The notes under the pieces are model-generated. The model was not told the DNA's origin and made no database searches. It saw only the letters and a program-made list of their open reading frames with translations. DNA of 64,000 nt from Sphingobacterium gobiense (GTDB lineage: Bacteria > Bacteroidota > Bacteroidia > Sphingobacteriales > Sphingobacteriaceae), in the NCBI RefSeq assembly GCF_002980575.1, contig NZ_PVBS01000001.1, positions 1,860,001-1,924,000 on the forward strand, written 5' to 3'. Position numbers and translations under genes: made by a program. Positions 18,422 through 29,302 of the stretch are shown here, in pieces (position 1 is the first letter of the stretch; every line of letters begins with the position of its first letter).

Positions 18422-19702
18422 TCATGATTTTTCTAAAGAGAAAATGTGCCAATTTTCCTCAAAGCGATAATCAATTGACAACTCAGGATAGGTATCTACG
18501 ATAGATTTCACAATGGCAAGCCCCAGACCAGTTGATTGACTGTCTTGCGTGCCTTTATGAAAGCGGCTGAAAATCTTCTTTTGTTCCAGCGGAATTTGAT
18601 CCCCCGTATTAGCTAACGAAAGTTGATTCTTCCTTATGCGTATGGATATGATTCCACCTCTTATATTATATCGTAAAGCGTTCCGGAATAAGTTTGAGAT
18701 TAATACAAGCGCCAAATCTTTGTTCATCGACACATCAAAAACTGCATGCTCTTCCACTTGCAACGTTATATCTTTAAAAGATAAAAAATCCTTATAGTCT
18801 TCGCTGATCTCCTTTACGAGCTGATTTAGCCCAATCCGATCAACATCCTTATACTGTTTATTCTCAATCCTCGATAACATCAACAATGCTTTATTCAAGT
18901 TTACAAGTCGCGTCAACGACGATTTCGAAGCCGCTAGCTGCGTCAGTTGGCTTTCAGACAGTAATTCATCCTCCATCAACATTTCCAATTTATTAATCGT
19001 AATAGCCAAGGGCGTTTGTAACTCATGGGCTGCATTCTCAATAAACCGCTTTTGTTCATCAAATACCTCTTCATTTCGACGCCACATCCGGTGTATTTCT
19101 TTATTTAATTGATTAAATTCCACAATATTCGTGGATAAAGCTTTCAAATCATCTTTTTTTCCAAAGCGGTAGAGATTTAGGTTTTCTAAAATGATATTAA
19201 ATGGGCGCCAAGCTCGTCGAAGAACTAATTCATTTATTAAATATACTCCCAAAACAAGCACAAGATATAATACGATGAGCGCTGTGGTCAGATTAAGTAT
19301 CAAATCATCTTCCTCTACCGTAGAGGTACGGATTTCCAGATGATATGGTTTTTGGTCTGGTGCATAAAATCCCGTTCGCAAGACCCTATAGGGCTCCATC
19401 TCGTCATCATAGGGCATATAGAAAAACTCATTGTTCAGTTGATTCTCTTCCGAAAAATTATCCTCCTCGCTAACTGGCGTAATTCGGAATTGGTTGATAC
19501 CATAATTATCTGTTTCCAGCAATTGGGGATCCTCATAAACCGCTCTTAAAATTAATATCTTTTGGTTTTTCAGTCCATCGTCTACATTGTCGTATACCTC
19601 TTCCAAAATAAAAGCGTAGAACAAAGCTGCCCAAATGGTAATGATCATCAAGAAAGCAATACTCAAATAACGTAACGTATAATTCTTAAGAGAGACTTGC
19701 AT
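18422..19702 (-). CDS. Membrane sensor histidine kinase
   Basis: In this 426-residue protein, TM1 is near residues 12-32 and a periplasmic sensor region of about 105 residues follows, ending in LEIRTSTVEED. TM2 is near 140-160. The HisKA dimerisation helix carries phospho-acceptor His226 (ENAAHELQTPLA), and the HATPase domain has N-box NLFRNALRYN and G-box STGLGLAIVKSI. The extracytoplasmic domain has no cysteine or obvious ligand motif. It starts 4 bp after the response regulator stop, so the pair is translated from one message and should form a cognate system. It probably senses an envelope signal, in view of the PepSY-like gene downstream. Confidence 0.93.
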   Translation of the reverse strand: MQVSLKNYTLRYLSIAFLMIITIWAALFYAFILEEVYDNVDDGLKNQKILILRAVYEDPQLLETDNYGINQFRITPVSEEDNFSEENQLNNEFFYMPYDDEMEPYRVLRTGFYAPDQKPYHLEIRTSTVEEDDLILNLTTALIVLYLVLVLGVYLINELVLRRAWRPFNIILENLNLYRFGKKDDLKALSTNIVEFNQLNKEIHRMWRRNEEVFDEQKRFIENAAHELQTPLAITINKLEMLMEDELLSESQLTQLAASKSSLTRLVNLNKALLMLSRIENKQYKDVDRIGLNQLVKEISEDYKDFLSFKDITLQVEEHAVFDVSMNKDLALVLISNLFRNALRYNIRGGIISIRIRKNQLSLANTGDQIPLEQKKIFSRFHKGTQDSQSTGLGLAIVKSIVDTYPELSIDYRFEENWHIFSLEKS

Positions 19703-19706
19703 CGTA

Positions 19707-20378
19707 TTATACCATTTTATAGCCCACGCCGTAGACGGCTTGAAAATCGACTTCTGCTTGGTAGTTTTTTAGTTTTCTTCGTAAGTTCTTTATTTGGGAA
19801 TAGATAAAATCAAGATTATCCGATTGATCGGCATCATCACCCCAAACGGCTTCAGCAAGCGATGTTTTCGTAATGAGTTTTTCCGGACGAATCATAAAAT
19901 AATATAATAAGTCGTATTCTTTTCGGTTTAATTGTAATTCATCCGTTCGCACAAGAACTTTACGTTCTTCTGGGAATAATTTAATATCTTTAAACTGAAT
20001 GGCCTGTTCACCGTGATGGTTTTTCCTTCGGATTATTGTTTTTATACGGGCCAGTAGTTCCGCCAGATGAAAAGGTTTTGCTAAATAGTCGTCTGCTCCC
20101 AATTCCAATCCCTCTACTTTGTCCTCAACGGAATCTCTAGCCGAAATGATGATGACCGAGCCATCTTTTCCTAATGCTCTCAGTTCAGTTAGCAGCTGCA
20201 TTCCGGTGCCACCAGGCAGCATTATATCTAATAACACGCAGTCGTAGTCGTAGTTAACCAATTTAGCTAACCCGTTAGCGTAATCATTAGCGATTTCCAC
20301 CATATATTTTTCGCCCTCGAGAAATGATTTTATCACGTCGCAGAGGTCGGCTTCATCTTCTATAATTAGTACTTTCAT
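19707..20378 (-). CDS. OmpR/PhoB-family response regulator
   Basis: The 223-residue protein has a receiver domain (1-115) with acidic cluster IEDEAD, phospho-acceptor Asp51 in VLLDIMLPGG and the KPF switch lysine (AKPFHLAELL). A winged-helix DNA-binding domain follows (about 130-222), with LNRKEYDLLYYFMI and the recognition-helix region DNLDFIYSQIKNLRRKL. It is the first gene of the kinase/PepSY-like unit and divergent from tamB across a 264 bp intergenic region, so it may control either side. Confidence 0.95.
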   Translation of the reverse strand: MKVLIIEDEADLCDVIKSFLEGEKYMVEIANDYANGLAKLVNYDYDCVLLDIMLPGGTGMQLLTELRALGKDGSVIIISARDSVEDKVEGLELGADDYLAKPFHLAELLARIKTIIRRKNHHGEQAIQFKDIKLFPEERKVLVRTDELQLNRKEYDLLYYFMIRPEKLITKTSLAEAVWGDDADQSDNLDFIYSQIKNLRRKLKNYQAEVDFQAVYGVGYKMV

Positions 20379-20517
20379 CGTTAAACTAATCTACGATATT
20401 ACGGACATAATTAGGAAAGATTTTGGAAATTCATTCCATGACACCCTAAAAACAAATTTTTAACTTTATTTCTTGACGTTTTTTTTAACTCTTTTATCGT
20501 CAATAGTTCGCAAACCT

Positions 20518-20525
20518 TATCTTTG
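20518..20525 (+). promoter_or_regulatory. Putative -7 promoter element of tamB
   Basis: TATCTTTG fits TAnnTTTG; the tamB start follows about 118 bp downstream, giving a long untranslated leader. The -33 match is poor. Confidence 0.35.
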
Positions 20526-20642
20526 TTTGTAACTTATTATTAGCAATAATTATAAGCAGTAATAAACATTTCAACTCTTTTGGCGTTTGTTGATAAAGAG
20601 GAATACAGGATAGAGTCATAGAAAACTTAATAGAAAATCACT

Positions 20643-23600
20643 TTGAATCGGTTCGGACGAATAGCTTTAAAAACAATATTATGGGTTATTGGCAGTATTA
20701 TTGCCCTTCTGCTATTGATTATTTTTCTTATACGAATGCCAGCTGTTCAAAATTATGTAGTTGGAAAAGTTACGAACTATCTGGAAAACAAGATTGGCAC
20801 TCGGGTCGATATTGGCTATGTTAATATCACGTTTCCAAAGAAAATCGTATTGGAAAACGTCTATTTTGAAGACCAATCTAAGGACACGTTGATTGCTGGA
20901 GAAAAATTGTTGGTGGATATCAATATGTTTAAATTGTTGAAAAACACGGTGGAGGTCCAGCAGCTAGAATTAAAGGGTATCACAGCAAAAATTAATAGAA
21001 CACTACCGGATAGTAGCTTTAACTTTGACTATATTATTGAAGCATTCATGTCAGAAGACGAAAGCACTGCCGACGTCGATACCACCTCGGCCCTCGTTTT
21101 CGATATCAATGACGTACTTTTTGAGCATATCCATTTCGTTTATCACGATGACATCATCGGAACGAGTGCAGACGTCCGGTTGCAGCATTTCGATACGAAA
21201 GTAAAAAGGTTTGACTTGACTAACAATATGGCATTTTCGATGCCAACAATCAGATTGGACGGGTTGACAGCGTTGGTTAAACAATGGGCCCCTATAGGTG
21301 AAGGGGAAGCTCCTTCAGCAGACGATTTCGGTATTACAGATGCCTCCGTCGCAGAATCTTCGCTACTTCCGGACCTCGAAATAAAGAACCTAAACCTGAG
21401 CAACATTCTCGTAGAATACCAAGATTCATCGACCGCCATGGATACCCGCTTTGACATCCGGCAGCTAACTGCGGACATCAAAGAAATAGATCTCAACAAC
21501 GAAATTGTACGTTTAGGGGAAATTAATTTAGACGGGTCTGATTCCCAGGTATTATTTGGGAATTCAACGTCGAAACCCATCGTAGCGGCAGAAACAGATA
21601 CCACATCTAACAACGATTCCATGAACTGGGTTGTTTCTGCCGACAGGTTGACTATCGATAAAACTAATGTTTGGTTTAAAGACGATAACGAACCACGCAT
21701 GAACGGGTTCGATTATTTCAACATTAAAATCAGTGATCTTCTGGCGGAGCTTGATGACCTCTATTACTCCAGCGATTCTATTTCCGGTTCATTAAAAAAC
21801 CTTTCGATGGCGGATCACTCTGGCTTTTCCATTAAACAGTTGCAGGGGGACTTTGTGTATCATAATTCGGGCGTAGAAATCCAAAATTTCATTGCCCAAA
21901 CACCTAAGACTACTATCCGAGATTATATCAAACTGACCTATCCGTCACTTGATGCCGCAACAGAAGATCCGAGCCAAGTATTTGTGGAAGCTAACATCAA
22001 AAATTCCACACTCGATATGGGCGATATTCGCTATTTTGTACCGGATTTGGATACTATGGAGGCTATGAAGCCGCTTTTGACTCGTTCTTTTTATATCAAC
22101 GGCAGTGTAAGAGGCCAGATGGATAATCTCACCATACCCAATATTGAAGTTAGAACATTAGACCGGACCCACCTCGTAGCCAGTGCACACATTAGAGGGT
22201 TACCTGATACTGAGAAACTCTATATCGACCTGAACCTTAAAAAATTTACAACCGGTAGAGCGGATATAGAACGCTTAGTTGCGAAATCTTTGATGCCCGA
22301 CAGCTTACAGCTTCCAAATGCCATCAGCCTATCGGGAACACTCAAAGGAGGTATGTCTGGCTTCGATGCGAACATGAGTCTCGTAACGGAAAAAGGAAAC
22401 GCCACCGTGAACGGTAACATGCAAATGGATGCAGATACGACATACAACGCATATGTATCCATTGACAATTTAAACATCGGAAATATCTTAGGCCAAGATT
22501 CTGTTTTGGGAATTATATCTGCAGAAGCAAATGTAGTGGGAACTGGACTGGATCCCAAAAACATGAACGCGGCCGTAGATGGTCGTTTGAATCACTTGGA
22601 TGCTATGGGTTATACTTATCGTAATATACAATTGCAAGTAGATGCTAAAGACGGTGATATCATGGGTACGTTAAATAGTCCTGATCCAAATATACAGTTC
22701 AACATGGATTTTGTAGCAGATATGCGCAATAGGTACCCAAAAGTACAGGCAACACTCATGATCGATAGTGTGAACTTTCAAAACCTTAAATTGATGGAAG
22801 ACGATTTTCGATATCATGGAAAAATTGTTGCTGATTTTGAAACAGCCGACCCAGATTTCCTAAACGGCTCGATTGTTATCTCCAATTCTTCTCTAGCATA
22901 TAATGATGCTCGCTATACACTAGATAGTATATCTTTAGTCGCATCAGCGGACACCAGTAGAAATACATTGATTCTAAAATCTGAGTTTCTTCAGGCACAT
23001 ATGGTTGGGAAATATCAACTGACCGCGTTGAGTAGCGCAGTACAAGACGTCATACAAATATACTATAATCCAAATAGCACACCAAAAGACACCATTTCGT
23101 ATGCCCCACAGCATTTTGAGTTTAGTGGTACGATTAATAATTCCCGCTTCATCCGGGATTTCTTTCCGGACTTAGAAGAGATGCGTGATATTACCTTAGA
23201 TGGTACATTCAATAGTGCTACACAAAATTTTATGGCAAAATTGATCGCACCGAAAATTGTATACGGCGGCACAACTATAGAAGATGTTGGTGTCGATTTG
23301 ACGACATTCGATAGCACGCTATATTATTCAGCACTCATCCACCTAATTAAGATGGGTGATATCGAATTGAATAATACTGTAGCAAGTGGTAGTGTCGTGG
23401 AAAACAATGTTGACCTTGGGTTGTGGATAAAAGATAAGGAAGATAAAGAGCAGTATCATTTAGGCGCCGGCTTACGCGCTGAAGAAAATAACTTTATTTT
23501 CAGTTTACATGAAGATGGATTAAAATTAAACTATGAAGATTGGCATATAGACACCACGAATACAATTAGTTTTGGTGAAAGCGGCGTACATGCACGCAAT

Positions 23601-25931
23601 TTCCGTTTAATGAATAATGGACAGGAACTTCTTGTGCAATCACGAGATTCTATACCAAACGCACCTATCGATGTGACGTTTAACAATTTTAGAATCGAAA
23701 CATTTACACAAATGTTGGAATCCGAAATACTCGATTTGGGAGGAGGCATTAACGGTACAGCTACGATATCTAGACTAGAGAGCAATCCCGTATTTGTCTC
23801 CGATCTGACCATTGACAGGTTTTTCTTCGGAAAAGACACCGTTGGTAATATACTAATCAAAGTAGATAATATTAAGGAAAACACGTTTTCTGCTGACGTG
23901 AAAATTGAAGGAAATGGTAACGACGTACAACTCATAGGTGATTTTATAAGTCCGCCAGATGGAAACGCTTCTCTCAACGCGACTTTATCGCTAAAACCGA
24001 TGAAAATGACGACTATACAGGCATTTAGTCTAGGTTATTTAGAAGATTGTGCAGGCGATTTGGTAGGCGAATTAAAAATTACGGGTACCATCGATGCGCC
24101 GAAAATTAACGGTGGGCTCACGTTCCAAAACGGTAAATTGAATGTAGCGATGTTGAACGCAGATTTCCTAATGGACAACCAAACCGTCCACTTCAACAAT
24201 CAAGGGATTCAGTTTAAAAAATTTGAAATCAAAGATTTACGTGGTAATTCCACATTATTAAATGGCTCTATTGCTACCACCACCTATACGGACTTTAGCT
24301 TCAATCTGAATTTGACCATGAACGACTTTGCCGCGGTTAATTCAACGAGGGAAGACAACGATTTATTTTTCGGCAAACTATATTTGACCTCGAATCTGCG
24401 TATACGTGGTAACTTGGACCAACCGCGTGTGGATGGCGACATTAAGGTTAATGAAAACACCGATTTTGTATTCATCGTACCAAATGACGACCCTGGTATT
24501 GCGCAGCGGGACGGCGTTGTCAAATTTGTCAATCGTTCTGATACGGCCCGTGCAAATGTATTTGCCCAATTAGACTCCATCACAACGGCTACACAATTGT
24601 CTGGCATGGACATCGCCCTCAATCTTTCTACCGACGCCGAAGCTAAATTTAAGGTTATATTAGACGAAGGCACACAAGATGCACTCAACATACAAGGTGT
24701 GGCAGAGTTGAACGCGACCATTGACGCAAGTGACAAAATCACGATGTCAGGCACCTATACCGTAGAAAAGGGAGATTATACATTCTCATTGGGACCGATT
24801 TCGAAACCATTTCTCTTCCAAAAAGGGAGCACTATTACTTGGAATGGCGATCCACTGGATGCCCGTATGGATATTACCGCCATATACCGAAACCGTTTTC
24901 CAACCTTGGAACTCGTACAATCTCAACTTGGTGGCGAAAGCCCAAATCTGTATAAACAACGAATTCCTTTCGACGTAAAGCTTATTCTCACCGGCGAGCT
25001 GTTCAAACCGGAAATTAACTTTGATATTGATCTGGACGAGAATAACGCTATCGTTTCACAAGATGTTGTAAGTAAAGTCAACATTGCTCTGGCCAATATA
25101 CGGGACGATCCTGCGGAGTTGAATAAGCAAGTGTTCTCACTAATCGCGTTAGGGCGCTTCATGTCTGCCAATCCATTTGAGAGCCTTTCGGGTGGAGGCG
25201 GAGCTGAGGCAATGGCACGGAACACCGTCAGTTCGTTCCTGAGTAGCCAGTTGAATAATTTAGCGTCCGATCTTATTAAAGGGGTTGAACTTGATTTCAA
25301 TCTGCAATCGGAAGAGGATTATCTAACTGGGAATGCGCAAACACGGACAGACTTAAACGTAGGCGTGTCCAAGATGTTATTTGATGATCGCTTAAAAATT
25401 ACGATAGGTTCCAACTTCGAAGTCGAAGGAAATACACGCCCAGGAGAAAAAGCATCTAACATCGCGGGCGATATTTCACTGGATTACCAACTATCGAAAG
25501 ATGGGCGATACTTCGCTCGTGTATACCGGAAAAATCAATATCAAGCAACGCTACAGGGACAGTTCGTCGAAACCGGCATCGGTTTTATCATTACGATGAG
25601 TTACGACAAATTCAAAGAACTTTTCATGAGTTCCAGCGCTTTAGACCAATACTACAACACAGATAGCCGGAGTTTTCGTCGTCGCTTTGATATAGAGCGG
25701 ATGGAAACCGATTCCGCTTACCGAGATAGCGTACGCTTAGTGATTCGTGATAGCTTAATGAAGAATAGTCCAGAGTTCCGTAAACGCATCGAGGAACGTC
25801 AGAAAAACGAACGTTTGCAACGTCAAGAAAATAGGACCGACAGCTCTAGAACAGATAAACCGGTTGGTGCCGTCACGCCACCAACCGCCATCCGGGACGA
25901 TGAGGAAGAAAGGAGATCATATGATGATTAA
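20643..25931 (+). CDS. tamB: TamB-like translocation and assembly module protein
   Basis: This 1762-residue protein has one N-terminal membrane anchor (about residues 8-30), then a very long region of repeated beta strands of AsmA/TamB type (for example TRVDIGYVNITFPKKIVLENV near 55). The conserved DUF490/TamB domain is toward the C-terminus (about 1300-1640), followed by a charged, disordered tail. TamB proteins bridge inner and outer membranes and are implicated in phospholipid transport and barrel assembly. The best start is TTG 20643 (MNRFGRIALKTILW...), because no in-frame ATG gives a complete signal anchor. Its last 11 bases overlap tamL, the expected partner. Confidence 0.92.
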   Translation: MNRFGRIALKTILWVIGSIIALLLLIIFLIRMPAVQNYVVGKVTNYLENKIGTRVDIGYVNITFPKKIVLENVYFEDQSKDTLIAGEKLLVDINMFKLLKNTVEVQQLELKGITAKINRTLPDSSFNFDYIIEAFMSEDESTADVDTTSALVFDINDVLFEHIHFVYHDDIIGTSADVRLQHFDTKVKRFDLTNNMAFSMPTIRLDGLTALVKQWAPIGEGEAPSADDFGITDASVAESSLLPDLEIKNLNLSNILVEYQDSSTAMDTRFDIRQLTADIKEIDLNNEIVRLGEINLDGSDSQVLFGNSTSKPIVAAETDTTSNNDSMNWVVSADRLTIDKTNVWFKDDNEPRMNGFDYFNIKISDLLAELDDLYYSSDSISGSLKNLSMADHSGFSIKQLQGDFVYHNSGVEIQNFIAQTPKTTIRDYIKLTYPSLDAATEDPSQVFVEANIKNSTLDMGDIRYFVPDLDTMEAMKPLLTRSFYINGSVRGQMDNLTIPNIEVRTLDRTHLVASAHIRGLPDTEKLYIDLNLKKFTTGRADIERLVAKSLMPDSLQLPNAISLSGTLKGGMSGFDANMSLVTEKGNATVNGNMQMDADTTYNAYVSIDNLNIGNILGQDSVLGIISAEANVVGTGLDPKNMNAAVDGRLNHLDAMGYTYRNIQLQVDAKDGDIMGTLNSPDPNIQFNMDFVADMRNRYPKVQATLMIDSVNFQNLKLMEDDFRYHGKIVADFETADPDFLNGSIVISNSSLAYNDARYTLDSISLVASADTSRNTLILKSEFLQAHMVGKYQLTALSSAVQDVIQIYYNPNSTPKDTISYAPQHFEFSGTINNSRFIRDFFPDLEEMRDITLDGTFNSATQNFMAKLIAPKIVYGGTTIEDVGVDLTTFDSTLYYSALIHLIKMGDIELNNTVASGSVVENNVDLGLWIKDKEDKEQYHLGAGLRAEENNFIFSLHEDGLKLNYEDWHIDTTNTISFGESGVHARNFRLMNNGQELLVQSRDSIPNAPIDVTFNNFRIETFTQMLESEILDLGGGINGTATISRLESNPVFVSDLTIDRFFFGKDTVGNILIKVDNIKENTFSADVKIEGNGNDVQLIGDFISPPDGNASLNATLSLKPMKMTTIQAFSLGYLEDCAGDLVGELKITGTIDAPKINGGLTFQNGKLNVAMLNADFLMDNQTVHFNNQGIQFKKFEIKDLRGNSTLLNGSIATTTYTDFSFNLNLTMNDFAAVNSTREDNDLFFGKLYLTSNLRIRGNLDQPRVDGDIKVNENTDFVFIVPNDDPGIAQRDGVVKFVNRSDTARANVFAQLDSITTATQLSGMDIALNLSTDAEAKFKVILDEGTQDALNIQGVAELNATIDASDKITMSGTYTVEKGDYTFSLGPISKPFLFQKGSTITWNGDPLDARMDITAIYRNRFPTLELVQSQLGGESPNLYKQRIPFDVKLILTGELFKPEINFDIDLDENNAIVSQDVVSKVNIALANIRDDPAELNKQVFSLIALGRFMSANPFESLSGGGGAEAMARNTVSSFLSSQLNNLASDLIKGVELDFNLQSEEDYLTGNAQTRTDLNVGVSKMLFDDRLKITIGSNFEVEGNTRPGEKASNIAGDISLDYQLSKDGRYFARVYRKNQYQATLQGQFVETGIGFIITMSYDKFKELFMSSSALDQYYNTDSRSFRRRFDIERMETDSAYRDSVRLVIRDSLMKNSPEFRKRIEERQKNERLQRQENRTDSSRTDKPVGAVTPPTAIRDDEEERRSYDD

Positions 25932-28230
25932 TTCGCGCCAAGTCGCAATGGGCATAACGGCAATGATCTTCGTGATTAGCTGTAATCCCACCAAATACCT
26001 TACCGAGGATGAAAAGCTTTACAATAAAGGACACGTAGTCATCCATCCACAAGATAGTATTCCGAAAGAACGCAAAGAAGCGTTTGAAGCACATTTGGAA
26101 GAAATGCTTAGGCCCAAACCCAACAAAAAGTTCTTGGGTGTTCGATTCAAGTTAGGTCTATACAATATGGGAGGAGGGCCAGATTCGTCATCGGGCGCCA
26201 TCAATAGATGGCTGAGAAACCAGGGAGAAGAGCCAGTGCTACTCAGTGACGTAAACCGAGAGTACAACGAAAATCTCTTGCGCAATCGGATGGAGAACTT
26301 CGGTTTCTTTAACGCCTACGTCACATCAGATACTACAATCGATGGCAAACTGGCAGAGGTCACGTATAATGCCTTTCCTGGAAAGATTTATCGTATCGCC
26401 AAAGTCGATTTCGAAGTCGATTCAACCAAGCAATTGGGGAAAGACATTTTGAGCACAAAACCTCATTCCTTGCTAAATGTAGGAAGCAACTACAATTTAG
26501 ATGTTATTCTCAACGAGCGAGACCGCATTGACAATGACTTAAAAAACAAAGGATACTATTATTTTTCGCCGGACCATCTATTGGCAGAGGTGGATAGTAG
26601 CAAGGGAAACTTCCAAGTGGACATGTATTTGAAAGTTAAACCTGAAACACCGCAGAGAGCGAAAGAACCCCAAAAGATAGGAAATATTTTCATTTACCCA
26701 AATTATCGGCAGACAACGCAAGGCCTCCAAACAACCCGACCAAGGCCACAATATTTATATGATAACCAATATTATATTATAGATCCGCAAAATACCTATC
26801 GTAAAAAGGTATTAGCAAATCATATCTTCTTTAACAAAGGAGATACCTATACACGCTGGGAACACAACCGGACGATCAGTCATCTTGTTAATCTCAACGC
26901 GTTTAAATTTGTGAAAAACTCATTTGTTGACAGTCCTGATTCAGCCAACACGATGGATGTTTATTACCATTTAACTCCGATGCAGAGAAAGTCGATCCGT
27001 TTTGAGGTAATTGCGAAAACGGCTTCCGTGTATAATGGTACGGAAGCTAATGCCCATTGGACGCTTCGAAATGCATTCAAAGGATTCGAGACACTTACTG
27101 TAAGTGTGTTCGGCGGTTACGAAACCCAGACCGGGGGAAATGTAAATCTGAATTCCGCGTATATACGTTACGGAACTGAAGTGGGGATTGTATGGCCGCG
27201 TTTGTTATCACCCTACAAGTGGGCGCCATCGAGACGTTACATCCCCAAAACGTATGCGAAGGTTGGTTATGAGTTTTTGAATCGGCGAAACGCATATACC
27301 CTGAATTCGCTGACCATGAATTACGGCTATAATTGGAAGGAAAATGACCAAAAGCAACACGATTTGGCAGTTGCTGAAATTATCTATGTACAACCCCGTA
27401 ATATTACGGATGAATATAGAGCACAAATGGACACCGTTCCTACCCTACGCCATATCGTCGATCCACAGTTTTCGTTCGGCCCGAACTATTCCTATACCTT
27501 TACCAATTCTATGGACGCTACACGTAAACATACTTTCTATGTAAAAACGGGTTTAAATACATCGGGGAATGTACTGGGATTAATTCAGGGAGCGAATTAT
27601 GACGAAGGTGCCAAAGAAATCTTCGGAACGCCGTACGCCCAGTTTATCAAAGCCGAAGCAGATTTTCGTCATTATATGAAGTTGTCGTCTACGTCCCAAC
27701 TCGCTTCTAGAGTTATGGTGGGCACCAGTCATTCTTATGGAAATTCACGCTCACTTCCCTATTTAAAGCAGTATTTCTCCGGTGGACCTAACGGATTACG
27801 TGCTTACCGCGCTCGGGCTGTAGGACCTGGAACCGCCTACCCTGAAAACTTGGGTGAAAATAATTTCTTCGCCGATCAGACTGGCGATTTCAAACTAGAG
27901 CTTAATACGGAATATCGGGCACAGTTGGCAGGTATGCTGCATTGGGCCGCTTTTATAGATGCGGGGAATATATGGTTGCAACGAGCGGATGAAAACAAAC
28001 CTGGCGGAAAATTGACAAAAGACTTTTATAAAGAGCTGGCGGTGGGTGCAGGTTTAGGCTTACGTCTTGATCTAGATTTCTTGATTATCCGTACAGATTT
28101 TGCAATACCGGTTCGTGTGCCTTATCGAGATCCGGGAGACCGTTGGGTATTCAAATATATTGATTTTAGAGATCGCGAATGGCGTCGTAATAACTTGGTA
28201 TTTAACTTAGCTATTGGGTATCCTTTTTAG
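25921..28230 (+). CDS. tamL: TamL: lipidated BamA/TamA-family outer-membrane protein
   Basis: The 769-residue protein has a lipoprotein signal with lipobox Cys21 (FVISC), then POTRA-like domains (about 60-400) and a 16-strand BamA-type barrel. The barrel carries the surface-antigen motif GGPNGLRAYRARAVGPG near residue 620, and the protein ends in aromatic AIGYPF. A lipidated TamA relative paired with TamB is the TamL arrangement described in Bacteroidota. The start is ATG 25921 because AAAGGAGA (25909-25916) lies just upstream and the lipobox is then well placed; the open frame extends to TTG 25864. The gene overlaps tamB by 11 bp, indicating coupled translation. Confidence 0.93.
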   Translation: MMINSRQVAMGITAMIFVISCNPTKYLTEDEKLYNKGHVVIHPQDSIPKERKEAFEAHLEEMLRPKPNKKFLGVRFKLGLYNMGGGPDSSSGAINRWLRNQGEEPVLLSDVNREYNENLLRNRMENFGFFNAYVTSDTTIDGKLAEVTYNAFPGKIYRIAKVDFEVDSTKQLGKDILSTKPHSLLNVGSNYNLDVILNERDRIDNDLKNKGYYYFSPDHLLAEVDSSKGNFQVDMYLKVKPETPQRAKEPQKIGNIFIYPNYRQTTQGLQTTRPRPQYLYDNQYYIIDPQNTYRKKVLANHIFFNKGDTYTRWEHNRTISHLVNLNAFKFVKNSFVDSPDSANTMDVYYHLTPMQRKSIRFEVIAKTASVYNGTEANAHWTLRNAFKGFETLTVSVFGGYETQTGGNVNLNSAYIRYGTEVGIVWPRLLSPYKWAPSRRYIPKTYAKVGYEFLNRRNAYTLNSLTMNYGYNWKENDQKQHDLAVAEIIYVQPRNITDEYRAQMDTVPTLRHIVDPQFSFGPNYSYTFTNSMDATRKHTFYVKTGLNTSGNVLGLIQGANYDEGAKEIFGTPYAQFIKAEADFRHYMKLSSTSQLASRVMVGTSHSYGNSRSLPYLKQYFSGGPNGLRAYRARAVGPGTAYPENLGENNFFADQTGDFKLELNTEYRAQLAGMLHWAAFIDAGNIWLQRADENKPGGKLTKDFYKELAVGAGLGLRLDLDFLIIRTDFAIPVRVPYRDPGDRWVFKYIDFRDREWRRNNLVFNLAIGYPF

Positions 28231-28352
28231 TAGCGAACGTCTCTCGTATTTTTTTGTTCTCTCTTTTTTGGGGTAAAAAAGGTACTTCAAAGAATATTTC
28301 GTATATTTATCTAAACATCAATTCTTTACCAACAACAAAAAGATAGAAAAAT

Positions 28353-29297
28353 ATGCAGACAAAAGTAACGGTAATTGGAGCAGGAGCTGTAGGCTCAACT
28401 ACAGCAGACAATCTTGTACGAAGAAATATCGCAGAAGAAATTGTGCTATTGGATATCAAAGAAGGGGTTGCGGAAGGCAAAGCACAGGATATGATGCAAA
28501 CAGCAGCGCTTTTAGGCTTTGATTCTACCATAAAAGGGGTAACCAATGACTACGTTCAAACGGCGGGTTCTGCAGTTGCGGTGATCACTTCTGGTATGCC
28601 TAGAAAACCAGGAATGACACGCGAGGAACTTATAGGAACTAACGCTGGCATCGTCAAATCTGTTGTAGAGAATTTAGTAAAGTATTCTCCTGACATAGTT
28701 ATCCTTATCGTGTCTAACCCAATGGATACCATGACGTATCTCGCGTTAAAATCGAGTGGTCTTCCTAAAAACAGAATAATAGGTATGGGCGGGGCGCTAG
28801 ATTCCGCTCGTTTTAAATACCAAATTTCCCAAAAATTACAAGCTTCGGCGAATGACCTGAATGCAATTGTAATAGGCGGACATGGTGACACGACTATGAT
28901 TCCCCTCATACAGCACGCCACGTGGAACAGTATCCCTGTCAGCAGTTTCTTAACACAGGAAGAACAAGACGACGTCGTTAAAAAAACAATGGTGGGTGGA
29001 GCTACACTAACGGCATTGATTGGTACTTCCGCTTGGTATGCGCCAGGAGCAGCAGCTGCAGCGATGGTAGAAAGTATTGTACGCAATCAAAACAGATTAT
29101 TTACAGCATCCGTGTTCCTAGAAGGTGAATATGGCGAAGAAGATATCAATATTGGCGTACCTGTTATCATTAATAAAAAGGGTTGGGACCGTATCGTTCC
29201 TTTGGAGTTGTCAGAAGAAGAAGAAGCACTTTTTAAAAATAGTGCAAATGCTGTTAGGAATATGAACCAAGTGTTGAAAGATAGTAATATCATTTAA
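28353..29297 (+). CDS. mdh: Malate dehydrogenase (LDH-like type)
   Basis: The 314-residue NAD-dependent enzyme interconverts malate and oxaloacetate in the TCA cycle. It has Rossmann motif VIGAGAVGSTTA (residues 6-17), the NAD-selecting aspartate in VLLDIKEG, the substrate-binding arginine loop GMPRKPGMTREEL (near 78-90) and the catalytic His in IGGHGDTTMIPL near residue 175. Arg (not Gln) in the MPRKPG loop supports malate over lactate. Length and motifs are normal. It lies with the TamB/TamL pair upstream and a retropepsin-like gene 38 bp downstream. Confidence 0.95.
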   Translation: MQTKVTVIGAGAVGSTTADNLVRRNIAEEIVLLDIKEGVAEGKAQDMMQTAALLGFDSTIKGVTNDYVQTAGSAVAVITSGMPRKPGMTREELIGTNAGIVKSVVENLVKYSPDIVILIVSNPMDTMTYLALKSSGLPKNRIIGMGGALDSARFKYQISQKLQASANDLNAIVIGGHGDTTMIPLIQHATWNSIPVSSFLTQEEQDDVVKKTMVGGATLTALIGTSAWYAPGAAAAAMVESIVRNQNRLFTASVFLEGEYGEEDINIGVPVIINKKGWDRIVPLELSEEEEALFKNSANAVRNMNQVLKDSNII

Positions 29298-29302
29298 GGC
29301 TC

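Noticed and set aside
24284..24754. 156-codon minus-strand open frame in tamB
   Set aside because: Antisense shadow of the clearly coding tamB frame.
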